Source: Shewanella electrodiphila (GTDB lineage: Bacteria; Pseudomonadota; Gammaproteobacteria; Enterobacterales; Shewanellaceae). From it: a stretch of 64,000 nt of DNA. This document shows, piece after piece, positions 1-9,254 of this stretch (positions are counted from its first letter, which is position 1; every line of letters starts with the position of its first letter). The DNA is taken from assembly GCF_023283985.1 (NCBI RefSeq), contig NZ_JAKIKU010000005.1:186001-250000 (forward strand), written 5' to 3'. The notes below the pieces were generated by a model that worked only from the letters and a program-made list of their open reading frames with translations, did not search any database and was not told where the DNA came from. The translations under genes were made by a program, and so were the position numbers.

Positions 1-2475
1 ATTGAGGCAGATGCTGCCTTAACTCAAGAAGTTGAACCTAATCCATTTGCTCAAAATATCATTCGCCATATCGCTAAGCGTTGTCATGAAAAGCGTGAAT
101 TAATCATTAAGCAATTTCCTGCCTTAAACCGCTTTTTAACCGGTTACGATTTGCGTCATGTGTGGAATGATGATTTAACCCAATTTGATTTATCACGCAT
201 ATTAGCAGGCTCAGAAGGTACCTTAGCCGTACTAACTGAAGCTAAATTGAATATCACGCCGCTACCTAATACGCGGATGATGTTGAATATCAAATATGAT
301 TCGTTTGAATCAGCGCTGCGTCATGCACCATCGTTAGTTGCCGCAAGTGCGACAGTGGTAGAAACCATCGATTCTAAAGTGTTAAATCTTGCCCGAGAAG
401 ACATCATTTGGCATTCAGTGTCACACCTGATTGAAGCTGTGCCTAATAAAGTGATTGAAGGACTCAACATGGTTGAGTTTGCTGGTGATGAAGATGATGT
501 TAAGCAACGTATTGGTAAGCTGGAGGTCGTTTTAGCAAGGCAATTAGCCAATGAAGAGGCGGGTGTTGTTGGCTATCAAATCACTTCAGATAAACCGAGT
601 ATCAATAAAATTTACGCTATGCGTAAAAAAGCGGTAGGGCTATTGGGTGCAACAAAGGGACGCCGTAAACCATTAGCGTTTGCTGAAGATACCGCTGTTC
701 CGCCTGAAAACCTCGCAGATTTTATTATGGAGTTTCGCGACTTATTAGATGGGCATGATCTCAAATATGGCATGTTTGGCCATGTGGACGCGGGGGTTTT
801 ACATGTGCGTCCAGCGCTGGATATGTGCGATGAGGCTGACGAAAAATTATTAAAAACCATATCTGATCAAGTGGCCGAGCTGACGCTTAAATATGGTGGT
901 TTGATGTGGGGCGAGCACGGTAAAGGCGTGCGCGGCGAATATGGTCCTGCGGTATTTGGCGACGAGCTTTATGGTGAGCTTGAAGACATCAAAGGTTTAT
1001 TCGACCCTGAAAATAGATTAAACCCAGGCAAGTTGGTGGCACCTAAAAACAGTGGCCCAATGATGTTTAACGTAGATAGTGTTAAACGCGGTAAATTTGA
1101 TCGTCAAATCCCTATTGAAACCAGAGATGCATTTCCTGATGTGATGAACTGTAATGGTAACGGTCTGTGTTTTAACTACAGCAGTTATTCATTTATGTGT
1201 CCGTCTTTTAAAGCGACTGGCGATCGTATTCACTCACCCAAAGGCCGTAGTGGCTTAATGCGTGAATGGCTACGATTATTAGAAGCTGAAGGCGTTGATC
1301 TTGATGCTCTTGCAAAATCAAAACCATTAAGCATCATGCAACGGGCGCAAAATAGCCTTAACAGCACCCGAGATTATGACTATTCCCATGAAGTGATGGA
1401 ATCTTTAAAAGGTTGCTTAGCCTGCAAAGCCTGTTCTGGTCAGTGCCCTGTTAAGGTCGATGTACCCAAGTTTAGAGCGCAGTTTTTCAATATTTATTAC
1501 AAGCGCTATATGCGACCAGCGAAAGATTACCTTGTCGCGGGTATCGAAGATATGTTGCCAATGATGGCAGCGATGCCAAAGGTCACCAATTTAGCTTCGC
1601 AGAATAAACTGAGCCAATGGGTTATCAAAAAATCAATTGGTTATGTTGATGCACCCGCTTTGTCAGTGCCAACATTAAAACAACGTTTAGATGGCCATGA
1701 AAGCCGTGGTTATGATTTAGAAGCGCTACAAGGGATCCCAGGATCTGAACGGGAAAAGTATGTCTTAGTGGTGCAAGATCCTTTCAATAGTTTCTATGAT
1801 GCAGAGTTAGTATTCCGCTTTATTCAATTGATTAAAGAAATGGGCCTTAAACCCGTATTATTGCCGTTTAAGCCTAATGGTAAACCGACTCATATTAAGG
1901 GATTTTTAGATAAATTTGCTAAAACTGCGCAGTCTAGCGCAGACTTTTTAAATCAAGTTCATGGCTTAAATATGCCGATGGTGGGGTTAGATCCCGCGTT
2001 AGTCTTGTGTTACCGCGACGAATACAAAGAAGTATTAGGTGACAAGCGTGGTAACTTTGAAGTCCTATTGGCCAATGAATGGCTAACAGATGCCATTAAA
2101 GGCTTACCACAACTTGCACAAACAGAGCAGAAATTCAGTTGGTTCAGTCATTGCACAGAATCAACTGCTAAACCAGCCACGCCATCAGAATGGAAAAAGG
2201 TGTTTAGTCACTTTGGTGCCAATTTTGATGTGATTAACGTCGGTTGTTGCGGTATGGCGGGCACTTATGGTCACGAACAAGATAACCTTGGCCGCTCTAG
2301 CAAGCTCTTTGCTATGTCATGGCAGCCGACATTAGATGGCATTGACGATAAAACCCAAGTATTAGTGTCTGGTTATTCTTGTCGCAGCCAAGTTAAACGT
2401 TTTGCAGGCTTTAAACCTAAGCACCCCATTGAAGCTTTACTACAGTTACTAAAGGCAGCTAACGAAGCTCAATAA
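1..2475 (+). CDS. ydiJ: FAD/Fe-S oxidoreductase, YdiJ-type (5' partial)
   Basis: The frame is open from base 1, so the gene starts upstream; 824 residues are visible and roughly 190 N-terminal residues (most of the FAD-binding domain) appear to be missing compared with the ~1018-residue YdiJ family. The first part is the FAD-linked oxidase C-terminal domain (about residues 50-350, ending in a GLFDPENRLNPGK segment). Then come an iron-sulfur domain with a CLACKACSGQCP cluster near residue 471 and a C-terminal Cys-rich region with GCCGMAG and SGYSCRSQ motifs. E. coli YdiJ has been reported as a D-2-hydroxyglutarate dehydrogenase feeding electrons to the respiratory chain; Dld-II-type D-lactate dehydrogenases share this layout but are shorter. 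The product name is inferred from length and domain order. A short direct repeat straddles the stop codon. Confidence 0.85.
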   Translation: MEADAALTQEVEPNPFAQNIIRHIAKRCHEKRELIIKQFPALNRFLTGYDLRHVWNDDLTQFDLSRILAGSEGTLAVLTEAKLNITPLPNTRMMLNIKYDSFESALRHAPSLVAASATVVETIDSKVLNLAREDIIWHSVSHLIEAVPNKVIEGLNMVEFAGDEDDVKQRIGKLEVVLARQLANEEAGVVGYQITSDKPSINKIYAMRKKAVGLLGATKGRRKPLAFAEDTAVPPENLADFIMEFRDLLDGHDLKYGMFGHVDAGVLHVRPALDMCDEADEKLLKTISDQVAELTLKYGGLMWGEHGKGVRGEYGPAVFGDELYGELEDIKGLFDPENRLNPGKLVAPKNSGPMMFNVDSVKRGKFDRQIPIETRDAFPDVMNCNGNGLCFNYSSYSFMCPSFKATGDRIHSPKGRSGLMREWLRLLEAEGVDLDALAKSKPLSIMQRAQNSLNSTRDYDYSHEVMESLKGCLACKACSGQCPVKVDVPKFRAQFFNIYYKRYMRPAKDYLVAGIEDMLPMMAAMPKVTNLASQNKLSQWVIKKSIGYVDAPALSVPTLKQRLDGHESRGYDLEALQGIPGSEREKYVLVVQDPFNSFYDAELVFRFIQLIKEMGLKPVLLPFKPNGKPTHIKGFLDKFAKTAQSSADFLNQVHGLNMPMVGLDPALVLCYRDEYKEVLGDKRGNFEVLLANEWLTDAIKGLPQLAQTEQKFSWFSHCTESTAKPATPSEWKKVFSHFGANFDVINVGCCGMAGTYGHEQDNLGRSSKLFAMSWQPTLDGIDDKTQVLVSGYSCRSQVKRFAGFKPKHPIEALLQLLKAANEAQ

Positions 2476-2497
2476 CGAAGCTAATAACGAAGCTAAT
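2461..2497 (+). repeat. Three-copy 12/13-bp direct repeat across the ydiJ stop
   Basis: AACGAAGCTCAAT (2461-2473) is followed directly by two identical copies of AACGAAGCTAAT (2474-2485, 2486-2497). The stop codon TAA at 2473-2475 spans the first junction, and each later copy brings TAA in the same frame. It looks like a replication-slippage duplication of the gene's last codons. Confidence 0.85.
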
Positions 2498-2525
2498 AAT
2501 GAAAGTCGAATAAGCTTTAGACATG

Positions 2526-2561
2526 ACTGGTGCGAGTTACTTTTTAATCCTTCGCGCCAGT
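2526..2561 (+). terminator. Possible weak terminator after ydiJ
   Basis: ACTGGTGCGA (2526-2535) pairs with TCGCGCCAGT (2552-2561) with one G-U pair and a 16-base loop. No clear T tract follows, so this may be only a weak or partial terminator. Confidence 0.35.
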
Positions 2562-2613
2562 TATTGTTGCCGCTAAATAACGACATACAGTGGTATCAAA
2601 AGGGAGTTGATAG

Positions 2614-3114
2614 ATGACAAAAACCGCCTCGAAAAATGCTATCAGTGTTTCGGCACAGCTAAAACAACTCAGCTTAACCCAATCAAAAACTCAAACGCAT
2701 TTACACTCCAAATCAAATACTGATGAATCTGCACCGCTATGCAGTGAAACGCCCGTGTTTGATATTAATAGTGAAGGTGAGTGGTTTTACCTTGATAGCC
2801 CATTACCAGCCAAATTTGCTAAGTTATTTGCTAGTGTCCTTAATTGTATTAATGGCGAATACTTTCTGATAACGCCAGTAGAAAAAGTCAAAGTCACGGT
2901 TAAACGACACGCAATTGTGTTAGTTGATTACCAGCTAGACGATAAAGATGGATTAACATTCATTAGTAGTATTGGTACTGAGCATGCTATAGCTAATATA
3001 TCTGAAGTGGCGTTGTTAGAAGATGCCATTGAAATAAATATAGAAAGGGGCGTTAAAGCGGGATTAGGCCGTGCTTGTTACTACCGATATATTAATCAAT
3101 TTGTAACAGACTGA
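2614..3114 (+). CDS. DUF1285 family protein
   Basis: A 166-residue cytoplasmic protein with no signal peptide or membrane segment. The core from about residue 45 contains the DUF1285 pattern: a GEWFYLDSPLP segment, then KLFASVL, then YFLITPVEKVKV. The first ~45 residues are Ser/Thr/Gln-rich and probably disordered. The start is supported by GGGAG seven bases upstream of the ATG. DUF1285 proteins have no settled biochemical role. It follows ydiJ in the same direction after a 138-bp gap, so co-transcription is possible but not shown. Confidence 0.8.
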   Translation: MTKTASKNAISVSAQLKQLSLTQSKTQTHLHSKSNTDESAPLCSETPVFDINSEGEWFYLDSPLPAKFAKLFASVLNCINGEYFLITPVEKVKVTVKRHAIVLVDYQLDDKDGLTFISSIGTEHAIANISEVALLEDAIEINIERGVKAGLGRACYYRYINQFVTD

Positions 3115-3266
3115 CTAAAATTACGGTCTTATACGTACTAGATCCTGTATTGAATGATAACCTGTTTATATGATAGTAATCTAAAGTACAACTCAACAGT
3201 CGTATTCTTAGCTTGATTCGTTATAAGACCAGTAGCTAAGGGTTGATGAGCATGTAGGAGCGGTTT

Positions 3267-3677
3267 ATGAAACGTTATGAAAGTCTTTATTATCAAGTAT
3301 CTCACCTTAATATCATGCTGCAAAATGAGCTTGATCAGCGCCTTAAGCGTTATGACCTGGACATTAAACTCTGGCCAGTTCTATTTTCTTTATGGCAAGA
3401 AGAGGGCATCAGTCAAACAGAGTTATCTAAGCTTTGTGATGTCGCCAACTACACTATGACTCGTCTGTTAGATCAGCTTCAGGTCCAAGGCTACATTACC
3501 CGTCATCAGGAGTCTGATAATCGCCGTGCTTTTCAAATATTTTTAACCGATGCAGGAAAGGCGTTAGAGCAAGACCTAATTCACGAAGCTGAGTGGGTTA
3601 ATCAAAAGTGCCTTGCACGGTTAGATGAGCAAGAACAACAAACCTTGTTACAGCTTCTAAACAAGATTAATCAATAG
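3267..3677 (+). CDS. MarR-family transcriptional regulator
   Basis: A 136-residue winged helix-turn-helix protein. The pattern is typical of MarR: an N-terminal dimerisation helix, a recognition region (ISQTELSKLCDVANYTMTRL, about residues 50-70), and a wing with QGYITRHQESDNRRAFQIFLT, which carries the conserved D-R-R of the family. An AGGAG sits six bases before the ATG. It is convergent with the RND efflux operon and separated from it by a bidirectional terminator, so nothing in the layout ties it to the pump. MarR proteins usually repress nearby genes in response to phenolic or oxidative signals; the ligand here is unknown. Confidence 0.85.
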   Translation: MKRYESLYYQVSHLNIMLQNELDQRLKRYDLDIKLWPVLFSLWQEEGISQTELSKLCDVANYTMTRLLDQLQVQGYITRHQESDNRRAFQIFLTDAGKALEQDLIHEAEWVNQKCLARLDEQEQQTLLQLLNKINQ

Positions 3678-3747
3678 TAATTAGTGTTTAACTCTCAACT
3701 AGTCGTGAAATACATTTTTATCTTAGAAAGACAGTAAATGCATAAAA

Positions 3748-3783
3748 ATAAAGGCCGATAATGATTTCATTAACGGCCTTTAT
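3748..3783. terminator. Bidirectional terminator between marR and the RND operon
   Basis: Perfect 10-bp stem ATAAAGGCCG (3748-3757) / CGGCCTTTAT (3774-3783), with A-rich sequence on the left and T-rich on the right. It lies between convergent genes and can serve both. Confidence 0.8.
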
Positions 3784-3850
3784 TCGTTTTACAGAAAGCT
3801 AACTCTGCCTTGAGTTACAGTGACCAATATAATTGATACTAGCTGATATC

Positions 3851-6800
3851 TTATGCTTCTAAGTCTTCATGTTTATGTACTAGATTAAAATCTGCCAGTA
3901 CTGCATAAGCACTCGGGATGATAAACAGCACTAATAATGTTGAAGTGAAAATACCAAACACAATTGAGATGACAATGGGCTTAACTACTTGCGCCTGTAA
4001 TGAGGTTTCCATTAACAATGGTAATAAGCCTGCTGCGGTGGTTAAAGACGTCAGGAATACCGCTCTGAAACGATCGCGACTGGCTTTAACGACTGCTTCT
4101 TGAATGTTATCGCCTATGTCTACGTGATGGCGAATGTATTGCACCAACAAAATAGAGTCGTTAACCACAATCCCCGCAAGAGAGACAAAGCCTAATATTG
4201 ATGGCATCGACAGGCTATGGCCTGTGAGCAAATGGCCCCAGAATACGCCGATTAATGCTAAAGGAATGGCTAGCATGACAACGAATGGCTCTAAATAACT
4301 TCTAAACTGAAAGCTTAAAATCGCAAATAAGCCAAATAGACCAATGATGAAGCCTTGCATAAACGAAGCGCCAGTTTTAGCCGTTTCTTTTGCAGCGCCT
4401 TCATAATCTACTTTGATCCCTGGGTATTTTTCACGAAGCTCATTAGCAAATTCAGTTCTCACTTTACCTACAATTTCACTGCCATTGGCTTTAGTATTGT
4501 CGATATCTGCCATCACAGTCACTGTGCGTTGACTTTCAATACGTTGAATACGCACGTATGAACGCTCGTAATCAAGGGTTGCTACCGCGCTGAGCGGCAG
4601 TTGGTTGCCATCGCCCAACATAATTGGGAAATTAGCCAATGCTTGCAAATCACCCGCTTGTTGTTTATTGAGGCGTACCTGAATCTCAATATTTTCTGGG
4701 CCAGCTTGTACATCGTCGGCGGTTTGACCAAAGTAGGCGGCGCGCAATTGCGATGCAATCATTTCGCCATCTACGCCGTAGTTTTCTGCGCCATCTCTAA
4801 GCTTAACTAAGACTTCTTCTTTACCCGGCCTCATGTCATCTAAAATGCCATTAACACCCGAGAACTGACTTAAATAGGACTGTAAATCAACCGAGGCCAT
4901 CTTTAAGGTTTCAAGGTCATCATGTTGTAAGCGTACTTCCACATCGCGCCCAGCAGGCCCCATTGAAGGTTGTTTAAATACTAACGAAATCGGCGTGGCA
5001 ATATCACCACTTTCGATACGCCAATCTTCGATGAAATTGTCAATTAAGGTTTCACGGGTTTCGGCTGATAATAAATCTAATCTCACGGTTGCAACATGCG
5101 GTCCTGATTCTCCGGCATCAGCATTCATATTGTATTGCTCGGTGATATAGCGAATGAGATCCGCGTCTTCTTGATTTTTCTCTGTGTATTTGGCACCGAC
5201 TTTATTCGCACTGGCGACGAGTTTTTCAACCACTAGCTTGGTTTGATCTAGTGTTGAGCCCGGCGGCAAAATAATCCGCGCTTCAGCGATATCTCCGTCA
5301 AGCTCTGGAAACCCAACAAACTTAACCGCGCCACCTGCGACTAAAGCCACAGAGATAAACAGTAAGCCTAAAGTCGCGCCAAGACTGGCGTAGCGCCATT
5401 TCACCACAAAGGTTACGGCATCCACTAGGGTGTTATTACGAAAGTATTCGAATTTTTCTAAGAATACTTTTTTAAATTTAAGAGGCGGCTTCTCTTTCTT
5501 TTGTGATTTAAGAGAATGACTTAAGTGATTTGGAAGAATTAAAAATGCTTCGATAAGGCTGACACTCAGCACCATAATCAATACAAGTGGCACCACGGAT
5601 AATACATCGCCCATTTGCCCATCGAGCCACAATAAACTGCCGAAAATAAATACCGTGGTTAAAAAGGATGAAAATACACCTGGAGCGACTTTTTTGACTC
5701 CTTGGGTGACCGCTTCATTAACGGGCAAACCTTTTTCGACATGGGCTGCAACAGACTCTGCAATCACAATGGCGTCATCCATCATGATACCAATGGCCAT
5801 CAATAAACCAACAAGGCTCATGATGTTAATGGATACCCCAAATACCCACATTAAGAATAGGCCACCCATAAAGGCGACGGGTAAACCTGCAGAGACCCAG
5901 AATGAATAGCGCAACGAGAAAAATAGCCACATTGAGAAGAACACCAAAATGATCCCCTGCCAGCCATTTTTAAGCAGCATAGACAGCCTGTCTTGCAACA
6001 GTGATGACATATCATTGGTTAAGGTCAATGTTACGCCATCCGGGGCGACGAGTTGCTCTTGGGCGACAAACTCAGTGACTCTGGCTTTAATTCTAAGCGC
6101 ATCATCAGCTTTGTTCTTTTGTATTTTAAGTACCGCAGCGGCTTTACCATTAAAAATGGTGTGTTCTTCTTCAAGTTCAAATAAGTCTTCTATCTTGGCT
6201 ATGTCACGTAATCTGACGACGCCGCCTTCAGGGTTTGAAGAGACAATGATTTTGCCCAAATTTTCAGGCGTGATGCGGCGTTCATCAAAACGAATCAATA
6301 GGTTTTTATCTGATAACTCCACGCTACCGGCAGGCATTTGTACATTTTGGCGTCCGACTTTGTCTGCTACTTCAGCGACCGTGAGCCCCAAACGTCTAAT
6401 ATCTGCTTCATTAAGCTCAACCCGTATTTGGTGGTCAGAAAAGCCAGATACTGTGACTAAATTAACTCCCGCATCAATTTTCAGCCGTCTTTTTAAATCT
6501 TCTGCGTATGATTTTAAATGCGGTAAACTGGCATCAGCAGCAATGGCGATATCGACCACAGGTTCAGCCCAATCAAGCTCTTTAACTGTAGGTGGATCGA
6601 TTTGCGATGGAAAATCTTTTATGGCGTTAATTTCGGTTTGAATATCCACTAAACTGCGCCCCATATCAGCAGAGCCTGTTAACTTAACCGTTAACGAAGC
6701 AAAACCTTCTTGGGCATCACATTTCGTTTCTTCAATATCGCTTAAACCATCAATGGCATCTTCCATGCGTAAACACAGGCTTTCTTCCACTTCAGCTGGC

Positions 6801-6958
6801 GATGCGCCGGGGTAAACTACACTGGCGATAATGTAGGGCGGGCTAAATTCAGGGAAGGTCTCGCGTTTAATTTTACCGATGCTGCTTAAGCCAACAACAA
6901 AAAATGCCAACATCATCAAGTTAGCGATGGTGGGGTGGCGAGTGAAAAAGTTAATCAC
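3851..6958 (-). CDS. RND efflux transporter, inner-membrane permease
   Basis: A 1035-residue protein of the AcrB/HAE-type RND superfamily. It has a first membrane helix near residues 10-30, a large periplasmic loop, a helix cluster at about 330-480, a second periplasmic loop, and a final cluster from about 870. The proton-relay Asp pair is present in TM4 (D394, D395 in GIMMDDAIV). In TM10 the position that is Lys in AcrB lies in AGIVVNDSI, where N933 is seen instead, as in a distinct subfamily of marine RND pumps. The ATG overlaps the upstream membrane-fusion gene by 4 bp, so the two are translationally coupled. No outer-membrane TolC-like gene is in the operon. Substrates cannot be told from sequence. 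Confidence 0.9.
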   Translation of the reverse strand: MINFFTRHPTIANLMMLAFFVVGLSSIGKIKRETFPEFSPPYIIASVVYPGASPAEVEESLCLRMEDAIDGLSDIEETKCDAQEGFASLTVKLTGSADMGRSLVDIQTEINAIKDFPSQIDPPTVKELDWAEPVVDIAIAADASLPHLKSYAEDLKRRLKIDAGVNLVTVSGFSDHQIRVELNEADIRRLGLTVAEVADKVGRQNVQMPAGSVELSDKNLLIRFDERRITPENLGKIIVSSNPEGGVVRLRDIAKIEDLFELEEEHTIFNGKAAAVLKIQKNKADDALRIKARVTEFVAQEQLVAPDGVTLTLTNDMSSLLQDRLSMLLKNGWQGIILVFFSMWLFFSLRYSFWVSAGLPVAFMGGLFLMWVFGVSINIMSLVGLLMAIGIMMDDAIVIAESVAAHVEKGLPVNEAVTQGVKKVAPGVFSSFLTTVFIFGSLLWLDGQMGDVLSVVPLVLIMVLSVSLIEAFLILPNHLSHSLKSQKKEKPPLKFKKVFLEKFEYFRNNTLVDAVTFVVKWRYASLGATLGLLFISVALVAGGAVKFVGFPELDGDIAEARIILPPGSTLDQTKLVVEKLVASANKVGAKYTEKNQEDADLIRYITEQYNMNADAGESGPHVATVRLDLLSAETRETLIDNFIEDWRIESGDIATPISLVFKQPSMGPAGRDVEVRLQHDDLETLKMASVDLQSYLSQFSGVNGILDDMRPGKEEVLVKLRDGAENYGVDGEMIASQLRAAYFGQTADDVQAGPENIEIQVRLNKQQAGDLQALANFPIMLGDGNQLPLSAVATLDYERSYVRIQRIESQRTVTVMADIDNTKANGSEIVGKVRTEFANELREKYPGIKVDYEGAAKETAKTGASFMQGFIIGLFGLFAILSFQFRSYLEPFVVMLAIPLALIGVFWGHLLTGHSLSMPSILGFVSLAGIVVNDSILLVQYIRHHVDIGDNIQEAVVKASRDRFRAVFLTSLTTAAGLLPLLMETSLQAQVVKPIVISIVFGIFTSTLLVLFIIPSAYAVLADFNLVHKHEDLEA

Positions 6959-8319
6959 TGATTGTTCTCCCCATTATCTTTTTCGTCACTCATTTGTGTG
7001 TCACTTGTCTTGGAACCTGCAATTTTAAGACTCATACCTGCAATGGCAGGAATTAAGTCGTTGGTCACGACTTGGTCGCTATTTTTTAACGCAGGCTCAC
7101 CAGTTTGACTGGCTATGGCAACGCCATTTTTAGTCCGATACACCACATCAACCGATTTGATTTGCAGTTTGCCTTCGTTATCCATCAGATAAATTTTATC
7201 GCCGTGCAGTGCTTTTTCAGGGATCACAAACTGATTTGATGAGTAACCATTGATGTAGGCTGTTACAAACATGCCATTAGTTAACGGTGGACGCTTAACT
7301 AAGTTCATGTCGTTAAAGTCTTGTTCAACCTCAAGATAAAAACCGATAGTAGCCTGATCAGGGTTAATCGTGTCTGCTATACGGGTTAACTTGGCTTGCC
7401 ATTGATGATGATTTTTGCCCATGTTGATTTCAACATGGCTGTTAAAGTTTACTCGCTCAATTGACGGTAATGATGCGCTGTCTCTTGGAATATCAGAGAT
7501 GCTGGTAATTAAGGTTTCAGCATCTTGCAATGATAACTCAGCTTTGATTTCAACCGCGCCTAACTGATGCGCTTCAAATAGCACTGCACCACTTGATACT
7601 GCTTGAGCTCGTTCGATATTCACTTCGGCGATACGAGCATCAAATGGCAAGGTAAACTGGGTATTATCCAATTGTCGCTGGGCATCATTTAATAAGGCCT
7701 GATTGACTTTAACTTGAGCCTGCGTGACTTTGCGATCATCTGGCAGCAAACTTAAGCTGCTGTTCAAATCTTGAACTAGATTTCGCTGGGCTAATAATGC
7801 TTGTTTCTGGGTTTCTAATTCAGATTTTGAAATCAAGTTTTTGGTGTTAAGGGCTTTTTTACGTTGGTATTCTTGATCCACTAAGGTCAATTTTTGCTGT
7901 TCAATTTCTAGACTAGTTTTTAAATTGATTTCTTGTTGATTAAGCTGAACTAATTGCGCCTGAGCGCCGTTATAGTTTGCTTCTGCTTGGGCGAGCTTTA
8001 ATTCATATTCGAGTGGGTCGATGACCAGCACTAAGGTGTCCGCTTTAATTAATCGACCAGTTTCTAATTCTGGGTGACGATAAATGATTTTGCCACCGAC
8101 TTCAGCGATGCCTTGCCAGCTGTGTTTAGGGGCGACTCGGCCGTAGGCTTTGATCACAGGCATACTTAGCTGTTTATCTAGGCTTATCACTTCCACTAAC
8201 CGTGACTTATCGTGACCTGCTTCTAGTTCAGGCGATGAACGCAGCGCAATGGCGGCAAATAAAATCATAAAACCGGCTGCTATTCCGGGAAATACGTAAC
8301 GTCTTTTTAAGCTAGTCAT
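6955..8319 (-). CDS. RND periplasmic adaptor (HlyD/membrane-fusion protein)
   Basis: A 454-residue adaptor with one N-terminal membrane anchor (about residues 10-27), a lipoyl/barrel-sandwich region, and a long coiled-coil hairpin rich in Gln, Leu and Lys (about 130-210). A beta-barrel and membrane-proximal domain follow, then a polar, acidic tail. It lies between tetR (2-bp gap) and the RND permease (4-bp overlap), so the three genes form one operon. It would bridge the inner-membrane pump to an outer-membrane channel encoded elsewhere. Confidence 0.88.
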   Translation of the reverse strand: MTSLKRRYVFPGIAAGFMILFAAIALRSSPELEAGHDKSRLVEVISLDKQLSMPVIKAYGRVAPKHSWQGIAEVGGKIIYRHPELETGRLIKADTLVLVIDPLEYELKLAQAEANYNGAQAQLVQLNQQEINLKTSLEIEQQKLTLVDQEYQRKKALNTKNLISKSELETQKQALLAQRNLVQDLNSSLSLLPDDRKVTQAQVKVNQALLNDAQRQLDNTQFTLPFDARIAEVNIERAQAVSSGAVLFEAHQLGAVEIKAELSLQDAETLITSISDIPRDSASLPSIERVNFNSHVEINMGKNHHQWQAKLTRIADTINPDQATIGFYLEVEQDFNDMNLVKRPPLTNGMFVTAYINGYSSNQFVIPEKALHGDKIYLMDNEGKLQIKSVDVVYRTKNGVAIASQTGEPALKNSDQVVTNDLIPAIAGMSLKIAGSKTSDTQMSDEKDNGENNQ

Positions 8320-8321
8320 GT

Positions 8322-8978
8322 TTAGCGGTCCTGGCTTGGTTGAAATTCATCGGCAATGAGCCCATGACGTAAAAGCCTTGCATTGTGTTTAGCAAGCTTT
8401 TGTAAAAATTCGGGGCTGCTTTCAATACCTATTGCTTGTTTAAACAATTCAGGCATTAAAAAAGGAAAAACCAACAAACTGACAAAGCTCATTTTGGCGC
8501 ACATAATGTCAACTTCGGGTCTGAGAATATCCGCCTGTTTGAGTTGATCAAATACTGTCATTCGCGTTGCTGGAAACAGATCCAATAAATTGGCCTGCAA
8601 CTCTCGATTACTGTCTGTAGGCGATAGGTTCGCGGTGCGATAAATAAGTTTCGGGAAATCCGGATTTTGACTCATTATTGAATAATATGTCGTGAGAATT
8701 TCTTCAGGGGAGCTTGCGGCATATTGCTTGTTTGTTTGCACAATTTTGTCGAACATTGGTGCAAGGGTCTCTTTAACCATTTCACTGAATAACCCCATTT
8801 TAGACTGAAAGTAGTAGCGAATAAGGCTTGCATCAACACCTGCTTGTTGAGCAATGGCGCGAACTGACACTTTTTCATAATCGCTTTCTACAAATAGCAC
8901 TCTTGCGGCATCAATTAAGGCGCTGCGTTTGTCCATTTGGGTTAATGGTCTTCCTGCTGACTTTTTAATCGTGGCCAT
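8322..8978 (-). CDS. TetR/AcrR-family regulator of the RND operon
   Basis: A 218-residue regulator. The N-terminal helix-turn-helix is clear at about residues 38-58 (VSVRAIAQQAGVDASLIRYY), followed by FQSKMGLF, typical of TetR proteins. The C-terminal ligand domain is all-helical with no recognisable signature. As the first gene of the tetR-adaptor-pump operon it probably represses its own operon, with efflux substrates as inducers; this is inference from layout. An ATTCT/AGAAT inverted repeat lies upstream at 9001-9018 but I cannot assign it to the protein. Confidence 0.87.
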   Translation of the reverse strand: MATIKKSAGRPLTQMDKRSALIDAARVLFVESDYEKVSVRAIAQQAGVDASLIRYYFQSKMGLFSEMVKETLAPMFDKIVQTNKQYAASSPEEILTTYYSIMSQNPDFPKLIYRTANLSPTDSNRELQANLLDLFPATRMTVFDQLKQADILRPEVDIMCAKMSFVSLLVFPFLMPELFKQAIGIESSPEFLQKLAKHNARLLRHGLIADEFQPSQDR

Positions 8979-9151
8979 GGTAATGCTGAGGTAATGTGTA
9001 ATTCTTCAAGTGTAGAATATAGTAAGCTAATGTGGTTATATCGCTAAGCTAATTAATTCTTCAATATTCAACAATTGATGAATAAATTACGATTTTAGGC
9101 ACTGGATCACAATTTAATCGGGCAGGTTAAGCGTGGTTTGGCGAGAATAGA

Positions 9152-9176
9152 AAAGGCTAGCACGATGCTAGCCTTT
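9152..9176 (-). terminator. Terminator downstream of yqhD
   Basis: Perfect 11-bp stem AAAGGCTAGCA (9152-9162) / TGCTAGCCTTT (9166-9176) with a three-base loop. Read on the minus strand it is followed by TTCTATT. It ends the yqhD transcript and insulates the tetR promoter region. Confidence 0.8.
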
Positions 9177-9254
9177 GTATTCGCTTATACTTATTCAAAC
9201 CAAAAACCTAGGTTGATAAAGTATAAGCTGGTGGGACTCAGTGATTAACTTGAA

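Noticed and set aside
3125..3230. GGTCTTATA / TATAAGACC inverted repeat upstream of the marR gene
   Set aside because: The 9-bp arms are 88 bp apart and A+T-rich; too weak to call an operator or hairpin.
5949..6641. 230-codon open frame on the plus strand inside the RND permease gene
   Set aside because: It is fully antisense to a clear RND protein, has Ser/Thr-rich low-complexity content and no ribosome site; a shadow of the real gene.
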